From Xanthobacteraceae bacterium (GTDB taxonomy: Bacteria > Pseudomonadota > Alphaproteobacteria > Rhizobiales > Xanthobacteraceae), in the NCBI GenBank assembly GCA_019635635.1, contig JAHBZB010000002.1, positions 310,001 to 374,000 on the forward strand: 64,000 nucleotides of DNA, given 5' to 3'. Both the position numbers and the translations under genes were made by a program. Shown here piece after piece: positions 7,075 to 16,965 of the stretch. The notes under the pieces were generated by a model. That model worked only from the letters and a program-made list of their open reading frames with translations, made no database searches and was not told the origin of the DNA. Each line of letters opens with the position of its first letter. Within the stretch, counting starts at the first letter, position 1.

Positions 7075-7149
7075 GCTCCCTTCGTCTATCGGTTAGGACG
7101 CCAGATTTTCATTCTGGAAAGAGGGGTTCGACTCCCCTAGGGAGCGCCA
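7075..7149 (+). tRNA. tRNA-Glu (anticodon TTC)
   Basis: A 75-nt cloverleaf. The acceptor GCUCCCU pairs with AGGGAGC, the anticodon stem CCAGA/UCUGG holds loop UUUUCAU with anticodon UUC, and the T arm is GAGGGG-UUCGACU-CCCCU. The discriminator is G and CCA is encoded. It has its own promoter-like sequence upstream. Confidence 0.97.
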
Positions 7150-7162
7150 CTTCATTTCCGCG

Positions 7163-8068
7163 ATGCCCGTACAATCAAAATCTGACTTCACCGGGTTCGC
7201 GCTCCTTGCGATCACCGCGGTCGGCTGGGGCCTGAACTGGCCAGCGATCAAGTTCGTGCTCGCGGACTGGCCGCCGCTGTTTTCGCGCGGTGTTGCCGGC
7301 ACCGCCGCGGCGGTTCTCCTCGCCCTCCTCTGCGTCCTGCGGCGGGAAGGCCTGCGCGTGCCGACGGCCGCGCTCGCACCGCTTTCGGCCGCATCTTTCA
7401 CCAACGTATTTTCGTGGATGGGCTTCACCACCATCGCGATGAAATACTTGAGCGTCGCGGAAGCCTCGCTGCTCGTTTACACCATGCCGATCTGGGTAAC
7501 GCTTCTGAGTTGGCCGCTGCTCGGCGCGCGTCCAACGTGGAAGAGCGGACTTGCGCTGCTTCTCGGATGCGCGGGGCTCGTAACGCTCTTCAGCGGACAT
7601 CAAATGAATTTCGGCGCGGAGAAAACGCTCGGCATCGCGCTGTGCTTCGCTGCCGCGATCTTCTTCGCGCTCGGCAGCATCCTCAATCGCCGCGCGCTAC
7701 CGCTCTCTCCGGTTCCGCTTGTGACCTGGCAGGTTGGACTTGCCTGCGTGCCGATGATGATCATCGGTTTTCTGTTCGAGCATCCAAACTTGAACGCAAT
7801 GCACGCGCCGGGATGGTACTCGCTGCTCTACATGGCGCTCGTGCCGATGGGGCTTTGCTACGTGAGTTGGTTCGGCGCGCTACGCCATCTGCCGGCGGCG
7901 ACGGCGGCGATCGCAACACTTTCGGTGCCGGTAATCGGCGTGATCTCGGCGGCGATTGCACTTGGCGAACCGCTCGGCTTACGCGAAATCGCGGCGGTCG
8001 TGCTGACGATTGCGGGTGTGTGGCTCGCGCTCGGGAAGCCGGAAAAAGAAAACTCCAATATAAAGTGA
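7163..8068 (+). CDS. EamA/DMT-family membrane transporter
   Basis: The 301-residue protein consists almost entirely of hydrophobic helices, consistent with ten transmembrane segments from two EamA repeats. The first repeat starts GFALLAITAVGWGLNWPAIKF and the second near TLGIALCFAAAIFFALGSI. Members export metabolites or drugs; the substrate cannot be told from sequence. The ATG lies 14 bases after the tRNA-Glu 3' end with no clear ribosome site. The stop codon is embedded in a strong hairpin shared with the convergent YciE-like gene. Confidence 0.85.
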   Translation: MPVQSKSDFTGFALLAITAVGWGLNWPAIKFVLADWPPLFSRGVAGTAAAVLLALLCVLRREGLRVPTAALAPLSAASFTNVFSWMGFTTIAMKYLSVAEASLLVYTMPIWVTLLSWPLLGARPTWKSGLALLLGCAGLVTLFSGHQMNFGAEKTLGIALCFAAAIFFALGSILNRRALPLSPVPLVTWQVGLACVPMMIIGFLFEHPNLNAMHAPGWYSLLYMALVPMGLCYVSWFGALRHLPAATAAIATLSVPVIGVISAAIALGEPLGLREIAAVVLTIAGVWLALGKPEKENSNIK

Positions 8069-8092
8069 GAGCCGGGTTATCCCGGCTCTCAC
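8065..8092. terminator. Bidirectional hairpin terminator between convergent genes
   Basis: GTGAGAGCCGGG (8065-8076), loop TTAT, then CCCGGCTCTCAC (8081-8092): a perfect 12-bp stem. It overlaps the transporter stop codon and sits 12 bases from the stop of the minus-strand gene. Only short T-rich stretches follow on each side. Confidence 0.75.
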
Positions 8093-8103
8093 CGTTTCAA
8101 TCT

Positions 8104-8613
8104 TTAGCTCGCCGCCTTGCGGTTGACGCCGCGCGATTCCGCGACCGTCGTCAGCTTCTTGTCGGCGGCCTTCTCTTCATTGAGATTGGTCGTGAGCAGC
8201 CGCACCACGTCGTCGCGGCCGAGCTCCTGCGCCCACGCGATCAGCGTGCCGTAGCGCGTGATTTCGTAATGCTCGACTGCCTGTGCAGCGGCGACGATCG
8301 CCGCATCCAGCACCTGCTTGTCCTCGACTTCGCCGGTCAGTTCCTTGGCTTCCTTGAGAATGCCGTCGATCGCCGGGCAGTTGACGCCCTTCGGTTCTTC
8401 GCCAAGCAGCTTGAAGACCTGTTCGAGCCGCCCGACCTGCTTCTCGGTTTCCCCCTTATGGGCGGTCAAGCCGGAGGAAAGATCGCGATTGGTCGCAAGT
8501 TCGATCATGTCGGGCAGCGATTTCAAAATCTGCTGCTCCGCGTAATAGATGTCCTTGACGACGTGCAGGAACAGATCGTCCATCGTCTTGATGTCTTTCG
8601 AGAAAAGACCCAT
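8104..8613 (-). CDS. YciE/DUF892 ferritin-like stress protein
   Basis: ATG at 8611-8613 follows AAGGAGAG in the leader, giving 169 residues: MGLFSKDIKTMDDLFLHVVKD... The protein has the all-helical DUF892 pattern with DIYYAEQQILKSLPDM, LTAHKGETEKQVGRLEQVF and AVEHYEITRYGTLIAWA, whose His and Glu residues suit a ferritin-like di-iron bundle. Members are general-stress proteins of unknown mechanism. A consensus EcfG-type promoter lies upstream (8670-8694), fitting stress control. The frame is open to 8784, but that extension precedes the ribosome site and is rejected. Confidence 0.9.
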   Translation of the reverse strand: MGLFSKDIKTMDDLFLHVVKDIYYAEQQILKSLPDMIELATNRDLSSGLTAHKGETEKQVGRLEQVFKLLGEEPKGVNCPAIDGILKEAKELTGEVEDKQVLDAAIVAAAQAVEHYEITRYGTLIAWAQELGRDDVVRLLTTNLNEEKAADKKLTTVAESRGVNRKAAS

Positions 8614-8669
8614 TGCGCTCTCCTTGTCATTCTGAATGTTCTGAGGGCGCGGCGCGCGCCTGTCCGGGA

Positions 8670-8694
8670 AACGGATGGACGCCGGTCCTGTTCC
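8670..8694 (-). promoter_or_regulatory. EcfG (general stress sigma factor) consensus promoter
   Basis: On the minus strand GGAAC (8690-8694) and CGTT (8670-8673) are separated by 16 bases, which is the GGAAC-N16/17-CGTT consensus of the alphaproteobacterial general stress sigma factor EcfG. Transcription would begin near 8664, about 50 bases before the YciE-like start codon, leaving room for its AAGGAGAG site. Confidence 0.75.
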
Positions 8695-8756
8695 TTGCAG
8701 AAACACGGCAGGTAACAAATATTTCGATGAAATGCGTCTGCTTGCGGACACTATAA

Positions 8757-9080
<324 letters not shown>

Positions 9081-9083
9081 CGC

Positions 9084-9758
9084 TCAGAACAGCGAAGTAA
9101 TCACCGCGCCATAATGCGTGCCCGCCGCGGCGACGACGAAGCCGTGCCAGATCGCATTCTGATAAGGCAGCCGCTCCCACAGATGGAACACGACGCCGAT
9201 GGTGTAGAGCGCGCCGCCGATCCCTAGCAGGACCAGCGCCGCGACACCCAGCGAGGCAAAAATCGGTTCGATCGCGACAATGCCAACCCAGCCGAGCGCC
9301 ACGTAAAGCCCTGTAGTCACGCCGACGAGGCGCTTCGGCCAAAGGAGCTTGACCGCGATGCCGAACAACGCCACCGACCAGACCACCACGGTAAGCCAGA
9401 TCGCCCAATCGCCTTTCAGCATCAGCATGGTGAAAGCGGTGTAGGTGCCCGCGATCATCAGGAAAATTCCGGAATGATCGAGCCGCTGGAAGTATTCGCG
9501 ATAGCGGCTTTTGCGCGCGATATTGTAGAGCGCGGAAAGCGAAAACATCGCGATCATCCCGGCGGCATAGATGCTGACCGCGATAATCTCGACATAAGTA
9601 TGCTTGAGGGCCGCGAGCACGATCAGCGCCACCGCGCCGATCACCCCGAGTGCAACGCCGACCACGTGTACGACGCCGTCCGCGACCAGTTCGCCCCGGC
9701 TCGGCACGCGAATGCCGAGCGCGGAAGCGGCGGCGGAAATGGATTCGTTCATGGTCAT
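9084..9758 (-). CDS. Hemolysin III / PAQR-type seven-helix membrane protein
   Basis: 224 residues with seven predicted transmembrane helices. Family motifs are visible: ELVADGVVHVVGVALG, SALYNI, LDHSGIFLMIAGTYTAF and FHLWERLPYQNAIWHGFVV, including the His and Asp residues placed like the metal site of adiponectin-receptor-type hydrolases. The physiological role is unclear despite the hemolysin name. Two in-frame ATGs (9758, 9752) exist. No Shine-Dalgarno sequence is visible, and both starts lie in a large inverted repeat with a preceding seven-codon micro-ORF. Confidence 0.85.
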   Translation of the reverse strand: MTMNESISAAASALGIRVPSRGELVADGVVHVVGVALGVIGAVALIVLAALKHTYVEIIAVSIYAAGMIAMFSLSALYNIARKSRYREYFQRLDHSGIFLMIAGTYTAFTMLMLKGDWAIWLTVVVWSVALFGIAVKLLWPKRLVGVTTGLYVALGWVGIVAIEPIFASLGVAALVLLGIGGALYTIGVVFHLWERLPYQNAIWHGFVVAAAGTHYGAVITSLF

Positions 9759-9778
9759 AAGACTATGACCGAATCCAT
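9739..9778 (-). promoter_or_regulatory. Hairpin and micro-ORF covering the hemolysin III start codon
   Basis: In the minus-strand transcript AUGGAUUC-GGUCAUA pairs with UAUGACC and, after a 6-base bulge, GAAUCCAU. The first ATG of the gene lies in the inner stem and the second in the bulge. The 5' arm is itself a micro-ORF, ATG at 9776-9778 coding MDSVIVL, whose TGA overlaps the gene's ATG as ATGA. This looks like a translation control element, but function is inferred. Confidence 0.45.
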
Positions 9779-9797
9779 TACAGGCCGTTGACGGCGA

Positions 9798-10367
9798 TTA
9801 TGCGGCGTAGCGGCGGCGAAGCGCTTCGTAGGCGGCAACCGCCATCGCGGTTTTCAGCGCGGTCGCGAGCCAGAACGGATAGAGGCCGGCAGCCAGTGCC
9901 GCATTGAAGCCGATCAGGTGCGACAACCAGGCAATGCCGAGCGCGAACATGATCGCGTGACCGGCGAGCATCCAGACCACGTTGCCGGTGAACGACTTCA
10001 TCCAGCCCTTGCCGGAAGCAAAGCCGACGGCGAGTGCGGCGACCAAAAAGCCCATCAGGTAGCCGCCGGTCGGGCCATACATATAAGCGAGACCGATGCC
10101 CCGCTCCGGCGAGTTGGCGAACACCGCGAAGCCAAGCGCGCCCTCGAAGAGATAAAGCGCAATCGCCGCGGCACCGTCGCGCGCGCCAAGTGCCGCGCCG
10201 ATCATCAGCACGGCGAAGGTCTGCATCGTCATCGGCACCGGCCAGAATGGAATCTGGATTTTAGCGGACAGGATGAGCAGCAAATTCGCGATCAGGATAC
10301 CCGCGACGCGCTGCGCCGGAGAAAGATCGAACAGGCCGCCTTTGATGACCGAAGCATTGGCACTCAT
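9798..10367 (-). CDS. bioY: BioY biotin transporter substrate-binding (S) component
   Basis: From ATG at 10367, preceded by AAGAGGAAAAA, the product has 189 residues and about six transmembrane helices. BioY motifs are clear: PAQRVAGILIANLLLILSAKIQIPFWPVPMT split over the first helix, MQTFAVLMIGAALGARDG, and GPTGGYLMGFLVAA. It captures biotin for ECF-type import. No bioM/bioN ATPase or T-component genes are adjacent, so it may work alone, as reported for some BioY, or with units encoded elsewhere. The 21-codon upstream extension lacks a ribosome site. Confidence 0.9.
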   Translation of the reverse strand: MSANASVIKGGLFDLSPAQRVAGILIANLLLILSAKIQIPFWPVPMTMQTFAVLMIGAALGARDGAAAIALYLFEGALGFAVFANSPERGIGLAYMYGPTGGYLMGFLVAALAVGFASGKGWMKSFTGNVVWMLAGHAIMFALGIAWLSHLIGFNAALAAGLYPFWLATALKTAMAVAAYEALRRRYAA

Positions 10368-10448
10368 GATTGCGTTTTTCCTCTTGGCCGGGATTGCGGC
10401 GAATGAACACTGGTTTGGTGCGGCGCGCAATTGGGAATTTGACGCGCC

Positions 10449-12254
10449 TCAGCGTGCTGCCAGCGGGTCGGCGGGTGCCACGTCGGATATGCGCATTTCG
10501 ATAGTCTCGCGGCCCTGCCAGCGGTTGACGGACAGCGTGCCCGCGACATGCATCGCCTGCCCCCGGCTTCCAAGGAGCGCCTGCCCGAGCGGCCGGTCGA
10601 GGCTGCGGAAGGCAACCGCCGAAATCATCGCGCCGTCATTCGAGCGCAGCCGCGCGCGCACATGATTTTGCCCGACCGGATCCGCGAAGGCGACGGTGTG
10701 CGCAGGCAACGCGAACACCGGCTCCGGGTTGCCGGAGCCATAAGGTCCCGCACGCTCGATCATGGAAAAGAGTTCGCCGCTTGCGCCGCGCGCGGTGATC
10801 GCGGCATCGATTTCGAGACAATCCTCATGCCGCGCTTTCTCGACCGCTTCATGCAGCCGGCTTTCGAGATAAGCGCGGAGATCGCCGAGCTTGTCGCGCG
10901 TCACGGTGAGGCCCGCGGCCATGGCGTGGCCCCCACCTTTGACGAGCAAACCTTCCTCGACCGCGCCGCGCACCGCGCGGCCCAGATCGACACCAGGAAT
11001 GGAGCGGCCCGAGCCCGTGCCCTGCTCGCCCAGCATCGCAATCGCAAAGGCGGGGCGCGAGAAGCGCTCTTTCAATCTCGCTGCGACCAGACCGACGACG
11101 CCGGGATGCCAGCCTTCGCCGCTTGCAATCACGATCGCGCCATGCTCGTCGTGGCCGAGAGACGCCATCGCTTCGGCCTCGGCCTGCTCTAACGTGCGCT
11201 TCTCTACTTCCTGCCGCTCGATGTTCAACTGGTTCAACTTCTGCGCGATCGCGTTTGCCTCCGCCGGATCGTTCGTCGTGAGCAATTTCGTGCCGAGCGT
11301 CGCGTCACCGATGCGGCCGCCCGCGTTAATACGCGGGCCGAGCAGAAAACCCAGATGCCACGCCTCCGGCGGACCTTCGAGACGCGCGGCATCCATCAGC
11401 GCGCGCAGCCCGTGGTTCTCGCGGTTGCGGAGCGAGAGCAATCCCTTGGTGACAAAAGCGCGGTTCAGACCTTTGAGCGGGACGACATCCGCGACTGTGC
11501 CGAGCGCCACGAGATCGAGCAGTTGCAACAGATCGGGCTCGACGCGGCCGCCGTTCCAGTGGCCGCGCGAACGCAACTCGCGCACGAGTGCCACGCAGGT
11601 CATGAAGGTCAGGCCCGCAGCGCAAAGATAGCCGAGCCCGGAAAGATCGTCCTCGCGGTTCGGATTCACGAGTGCGGTGGCGATTGGCAGCTTCTCGCCG
11701 GCCTGGTGATGATCGACCACGACGACATCGAGATCAAGTTTGGCCGCCTCGCCGAGCGCATCGGCGCTCGTAGTGCCGCAGTCGAGCGTGATCAGAAGTC
11801 CCGCGCCCTTCGCTTCGATATTGCGGACCGCCTCGACGTTCGGCCCGTAGCCTTCGTAGAGCCGGTCCGGAATGTGGAAGAAAGGACTGGCGCCCGCGGC
11901 GCGTAGCACTCGCACCATGATCGCGGTCGAGGTCGCGCCATCGACGTCATAGTCGCCGATGATCGCGATTTCTTCCGAATGCTGCACGGCGTCGGCGATG
12001 CGGCTCGCCGCGCGATCCATCTCGGTCAGCACGTTCGGATCCGGCATCATCCTGCGGATGGTGGGGTCGAGAAAATTCTCCACTTCATCGAGCGCGACGT
12101 TGCGGCCCGCGATGATGCGCGAGAGGAGTTCGGGCAAGCCATAGCGCTGGCCGATAGCGGTCGCGGCCTGCGTGCCGCGCAGGTCAAGGCGGTCGCGCCA
12201 CACGCGCCCGCAGACAGACTTTTGCACGCCAAGAAATGCGCGGGATTCGGTCAT
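10449..12254 (-). CDS. recJ: Single-stranded-DNA-specific exonuclease RecJ
   Basis: ATG at 12252-12254 gives 601 residues. DHH-superfamily phosphoesterase motifs are present: GDYDVDGATSTAI, LITLDCGTT and VVVDHHQ, then NPNRED, the linker, and the DHHA1-type GRSIPGVDLGRAV...GGGHAMAAG segment, with a C-terminal OB-like domain ending in the conserved RISDVAP. RecJ degrades single-stranded DNA 5' to 3' in recombination and repair. It follows the aminotransferase-hom-glpX-GNAT genes on the same strand, but an extragenic palindrome separates it from the GNAT gene. Confidence 0.96.
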   Translation of the reverse strand: MTESRAFLGVQKSVCGRVWRDRLDLRGTQAATAIGQRYGLPELLSRIIAGRNVALDEVENFLDPTIRRMMPDPNVLTEMDRAASRIADAVQHSEEIAIIGDYDVDGATSTAIMVRVLRAAGASPFFHIPDRLYEGYGPNVEAVRNIEAKGAGLLITLDCGTTSADALGEAAKLDLDVVVVDHHQAGEKLPIATALVNPNREDDLSGLGYLCAAGLTFMTCVALVRELRSRGHWNGGRVEPDLLQLLDLVALGTVADVVPLKGLNRAFVTKGLLSLRNRENHGLRALMDAARLEGPPEAWHLGFLLGPRINAGGRIGDATLGTKLLTTNDPAEANAIAQKLNQLNIERQEVEKRTLEQAEAEAMASLGHDEHGAIVIASGEGWHPGVVGLVAARLKERFSRPAFAIAMLGEQGTGSGRSIPGVDLGRAVRGAVEEGLLVKGGGHAMAAGLTVTRDKLGDLRAYLESRLHEAVEKARHEDCLEIDAAITARGASGELFSMIERAGPYGSGNPEPVFALPAHTVAFADPVGQNHVRARLRSNDGAMISAVAFRSLDRPLGQALLGSRGQAMHVAGTLSVNRWQGRETIEMRISDVAPADPLAAR

Positions 12255-12280
12255 GCTGGAGACTACACCAACAATAACTT

Positions 12281-12370
12281 CGTCATGCCCGGCCTTGTGC
12301 CAGGCATCCACGCCTTCCTGAACTTGCCGCTGTTATGGCGTGGATGGCCGGGACGAGCCCGGCCAAGACG
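12281..12370. repeat. Extragenic palindromic repeat (REP-like)
   Basis: Two 34-base arms, starting CGTCATGCCCGGCC and ending GCCCGGCCAAGACG, form a large imperfect inverted repeat in the recJ/GNAT gap. The left arm differs by only one base over about 21 positions from the inverse of a second copy at 28796-28816. Such CGTCATGxCCGG elements are common between genes in Bradyrhizobium-like genomes and may act as attenuators or nucleoid sites. Confidence 0.75.
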
Positions 12371-12380
12371 AATGCAAGGA

Positions 12381-12833
12381 TCAAAAAATCTTCCGGTACT
12401 GAATGAAACCCGAGCGATCGGCGATGTGGTCGTAAAGCGCCCGCGCGGTCGCGTTGCCCTCCTGCGTCAGCCAATGCACGCGGCTTGCGCCCGCTTTCTT
12501 TGCCTTCGCATAGACCGCCTCAATCAGCGCGCGGCCGAGCCCCAGCCCGCGTGTATCCTTCGCGACGAACAGGTCCTGCAAATAGCAGTAGTCGCCGGTC
12601 GTCCAGAACGAGCGGTGAAAGAGATAATGCACGATCCCCAGGAGCTTGCCGTCGACGTAGCTGCCCAGCGCAAACATCGGCTCGCGCGCGTCGTGGATGC
12701 GCCGCCAGGTTTCGTCCGTCGCATCCTTCGTCTGCGACGCCGAATAGAATTCCAGATAGCCCTGCCAGAGCGGCTCCCACGCGGAGCGCTCTCCTTCGCC
12801 GATCTCGCGAATGAGAACGGCGGGCTTTGGCAT
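12381..12833 (-). CDS. GNAT-family N-acetyltransferase
   Basis: 150 residues with a GNAT fold. The acetyl-CoA-binding motif is LFVAKDTRGLGLGRALIEAVY (R-x-x-G-x-G/A type) near residues 88-108, followed by RVHWLTQEGNATARALYDHIA and FIQYRK. It resembles spermidine or amino-acid N-acetyltransferases; the acceptor is unknown. The ATG overlaps the glpX stop as ATGA, implying translational coupling within the hom-glpX unit. Cytoplasmic. Confidence 0.85.
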   Translation of the reverse strand: MPKPAVLIREIGEGERSAWEPLWQGYLEFYSASQTKDATDETWRRIHDAREPMFALGSYVDGKLLGIVHYLFHRSFWTTGDYCYLQDLFVAKDTRGLGLGRALIEAVYAKAKKAGASRVHWLTQEGNATARALYDHIADRSGFIQYRKIF

Positions 12834-13840
12834 CAGAGGTGAAATTTTTCGAGCTGACGATGCTCGGCTTCAATCCAGCGCGTGGTACCGGTGACCGAGC
12901 GCATGACCACGGTATGCGTGAAAATGCGATTGCCCTTGAACTCGACGCCGCGCAGCATCGAGCCGGTGGTGACGCCAGTCGCCGCGATCAGGCAGTCGCC
13001 GCGCACCATTTCGCTCATATCGTATTTCTTGTTCGGGTCTTTCACGCCCATTTTGGCCGCGCGGGCGCGCTGCTCATCGTTATTGAAGATGAGACGGCCC
13101 TGCATCTGGCCGCCGATGCAGCGGAGTGCGGCGGCAGCGAGCACGCCTTCCGGCGCGCCGCCGATGCCGAGATAGATATCGATGCCGGTTTCGTTCGGAT
13201 CGGTGGTGTGGATCACGCCGGCAACATCGCCATCGGTGATGAGTGCAACCGAAGCGCCGGTCGCGCGCGTCGCCTTGATCAGGTCGGCGTGGCGCGGGCG
13301 GTCCATGATCAGCGCGGTGATTTCGTTCGGCTTCACGCCTTTTGCTTTCGCGACCGCGTTGATGTTGTCGGCCGGCGACGCATCGAGGTCGATGATGCCC
13401 TTCGGATAGCCCGGGCCGACCGCGATCTTGTCCATGTAAACGTCGGGCGCGTTCAGGAGCGTGCCGCCTTCGGCCATCGCCATGACGGCGATCGAACCCG
13501 GCATGTTCTTGGCGCAGAGCGTGGTGCCTTCCAGCGGATCGACCGCGATGTCCACGAGCGGGCCTTTCTTGGTGCCGACTTCCTCGCCGATGAACAGCAT
13601 CGGCGCTTCGTCGCGCTCGCCCTCGCCGATCCGGACGGTGCCGTTGATCGGGAGCTTGTTCAGTTCGCGGCGCATGGCATCGACCGCCGCCTGATCGGCC
13701 GCCTTCTCGTCGCCGCGGCCGCGCAGGCGCGCAGCCGACACTGCCGCGCGCTCGGTGACGCGCGCGATCTCCATGGACAGAATGCGTTCGATGAAAAGGT
13801 CCGGCTGGACTTCGACCGCCGGGTTCGATTGCTTGGCCAT
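12833..13840 (-). CDS. glpX: Class II fructose-1,6-bisphosphatase
   Basis: 335 residues with GlpX signature segments: GRGDEKAADQAAVDAMR, GEGERDEAPMLFIGE, VDIAVDPLEGTTLCAKN (metal-binding DPLEGT) and YLGIGGAPEGVLAAAALRC. It removes the C1 phosphate of fructose-1,6-bisphosphate in gluconeogenesis. It lies 7 bases downstream of hom and overlaps the GNAT gene by ATGA, so the three are very probably one operon, in an order known from related alphaproteobacteria. Cytoplasmic and lithium-sensitive in characterised members. Confidence 0.95.
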   Translation of the reverse strand: MAKQSNPAVEVQPDLFIERILSMEIARVTERAAVSAARLRGRGDEKAADQAAVDAMRRELNKLPINGTVRIGEGERDEAPMLFIGEEVGTKKGPLVDIAVDPLEGTTLCAKNMPGSIAVMAMAEGGTLLNAPDVYMDKIAVGPGYPKGIIDLDASPADNINAVAKAKGVKPNEITALIMDRPRHADLIKATRATGASVALITDGDVAGVIHTTDPNETGIDIYLGIGGAPEGVLAAAALRCIGGQMQGRLIFNNDEQRARAAKMGVKDPNKKYDMSEMVRGDCLIAATGVTTGSMLRGVEFKGNRIFTHTVVMRSVTGTTRWIEAEHRQLEKFHL

Positions 13841-13847
13841 TGCCCCC

Positions 13848-15149
13848 TCAGTTCTTCTCTATGCGGATGACCTGCGGGTCGGCCGCAAGCACTCCGTCTT
13901 TCTTGATTGCATCGAGCGCGCTGCGCATCGCGTCTTCGTTGGTCGCGTAAGTAATCAAAATCACCGGCGCGGGCGCGTCGGAAGACTCTTTCTTGTCGCG
14001 GCGGTGCTGCACGATGGACTCGAGCGAAATCCCCCGCTCGGCCATGCGGCCCGCGATCGAGGCCGCCGTGCCCGGCTTATCGACCGCGGCAAGACGGATG
14101 TAATAGCCGCCTTCGTGATCCTGCATCGGCGCGCGCACGGCTTTTTTCAGTTTCGCGCTGCCGCGTCCGAACGGCATCACGCGCCGGCCGCTCGCAAGAT
14201 CGACGAGATCGGCGACGACGGCCGACGCCGTCGCGGCACCACCGGCACCAGGACCGACAAGCGTGAGATCGAGCGCGTCGGAGTCGATCGCAACCGCGTT
14301 GGTCACGCCGTCGATCTCGCCGATCACGCTGCCCTTCGGCACCATGGTCGGATGCACGCGCTGTTCGACGCCGGTATCGGTTTTCACCGCGACGCCGAGC
14401 AACTTCACGCGATAGCCGAGATCGTCCGCCGCTTCGAGATCGGCGAGCGTGATCGACTGAATGCCTTCGACATAAACCGCGTCCGCATCGACTTCCGCGC
14501 CGAAAGCAAGGCTCGCGAGAATTGCGATCTTGTGCGCGGTGTCGAAGCCACCGATGTCGAAGGTGGGATCGGCCTCGGCATAGCCGAGCTTCTGCGCTTC
14601 CTTGAGGCAATCCTCGAAGGAGCGGCCTTCCTTCTGCATCTGCGTAAGAATGTAATTGCAGGTGCCGTTCAAAATTCCATAGACGCGCGAAATCTCTGCG
14701 CCGCCGAGACCTTCGCGCAGCGTCTTGATAACCGGAATGCCGCCGCCGACCGCCGCCTCGAAGTTAAAGGCGGCGTTGTTCTTTTCAGCCAGCTTGATCA
14801 GCGAGGTGCCGTGCTTTGCGATCAGCGCCTTGTTCGCTGTGACCACCGGACGGCCGATACCGAGTGCGGCTTCGACCGAAGCCTTCGCCGGATCGCCAGA
14901 GCCGCCCATTAGTTCGACGAAGACGTCGATGCCCTCGCCCTTGGCGAGCGCTACCGGATCGGCGGAGCGATTGATCGAGGAAAGATCGAGGCTCTGGTCG
15001 CGCGGCGGGTCTTTCGACGCGACCGCGACCAGATCGATCGGACGCCCCGCGCGGTCGGCGAGCTTGTCGCGGGTACGCAGCAACATGCCAGCGACCGCCG
15101 AACCGACAGTGCCGAGACCGGCGAGACCGACGCGCAGCGGAGCTTCCAT
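13848..15149 (-). CDS. hom: Homoserine dehydrogenase
   Basis: 433 residues. An N-terminal NAD(P)-binding GLAGLGTVGSAVAGML is followed by VVTANKALIAKHG, EAAVGGGIPVIKTLREGL, YGILNGTCNYILTQM and the catalytic KLGYAEADPTFDIGGFDTAHK, then a C-terminal ACT domain (about residues 350-425, YYIRLAAVDKPGTAASIAG). It reduces aspartate semialdehyde to homoserine for threonine and methionine; the ACT domain suggests feedback control. It follows the aminotransferase gene by 15 bases. Confidence 0.96.
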   Translation of the reverse strand: MEAPLRVGLAGLGTVGSAVAGMLLRTRDKLADRAGRPIDLVAVASKDPPRDQSLDLSSINRSADPVALAKGEGIDVFVELMGGSGDPAKASVEAALGIGRPVVTANKALIAKHGTSLIKLAEKNNAAFNFEAAVGGGIPVIKTLREGLGGAEISRVYGILNGTCNYILTQMQKEGRSFEDCLKEAQKLGYAEADPTFDIGGFDTAHKIAILASLAFGAEVDADAVYVEGIQSITLADLEAADDLGYRVKLLGVAVKTDTGVEQRVHPTMVPKGSVIGEIDGVTNAVAIDSDALDLTLVGPGAGGAATASAVVADLVDLASGRRVMPFGRGSAKLKKAVRAPMQDHEGGYYIRLAAVDKPGTAASIAGRMAERGISLESIVQHRRDKKESSDAPAPVILITYATNEDAMRSALDAIKKDGVLAADPQVIRIEKN

Positions 15150-15164
15150 CTTTCTTGTTTCCTG

Positions 15165-16382
<1,218 letters not shown>

Positions 16383-16494
16383 GGTGGTTCTCTGAAAACT
16401 GGCCCCTTTTGGGTTCACGCGGGCCACGATTCATGCGGGGCTAATAGCACCGAACAGGCGGAATTTGCACGGCTTTTGCGCGCGCCGGGCAGCG

Positions 16495-16851
16495 CTAATT
16501 AGCTCGCTCGATCCGCTGCTTGACCTGCGCCTCGCGCTCGACGCCGAGCTTCTGAAGCTGCTGTTCGAGCCTGATGCGCTCGAGGTCGTTCATCACGGGG
16601 GCCTCGTCGGCCCGCTCCGCGGGGGGCGCGATCGCCGGGAAAGTCTGGGGGGTATTGGCCGCGTCGGACGCCGGGTTGCTCGCCGGAATCACCGGGATCG
16701 AGGGCATCGAGAGGTCCATGAAGGGCACGGGGACGTCGCTGCTGGCGCAGCCGCCTACAAGCAGGGCACCCGCCAGCGCTGCAACGCGGCAGACAGTTCC
16801 TGCGGCCCTCAATCCAACAACCTGCAACGGCTGCCCCTCAAAATAACCCAA
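16495..16851 (-). CDS. Small putative lipoprotein
   Basis: 118 residues. A signal sequence with h-region AALAGALLVGG is followed by a lipobox ending at Cys35 (LVGGC-ASS), so the mature protein is probably lipidated. The mature part is Pro/Ala-rich (PFMDLSMPSIPVIPASNP), followed by a charged C-terminal helix (LERIRLEQQLQKLGVEREAQVKQ) that may form a coiled coil. Serine at +2 and +3 suggests outer-membrane sorting. No known domain; it resembles short hypotheticals of related genomes. It is 112 bases upstream of the aminotransferase gene on the same strand. Confidence 0.65.
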   Translation of the reverse strand: MGYFEGQPLQVVGLRAAGTVCRVAALAGALLVGGCASSDVPVPFMDLSMPSIPVIPASNPASDAANTPQTFPAIAPPAERADEAPVMNDLERIRLEQQLQKLGVEREAQVKQRIERAN

Positions 16852-16965
16852 ACGCCCTGATTCTGTGGCAGTGGCCTCTGTCGCTGCCTATTATGGCGGA
16901 AGCGGGGTCTTAACCCGGAAGCGGCAATCTAGCCGTGCAAACGGTTGCAGGGAGTAAACGGCAAA

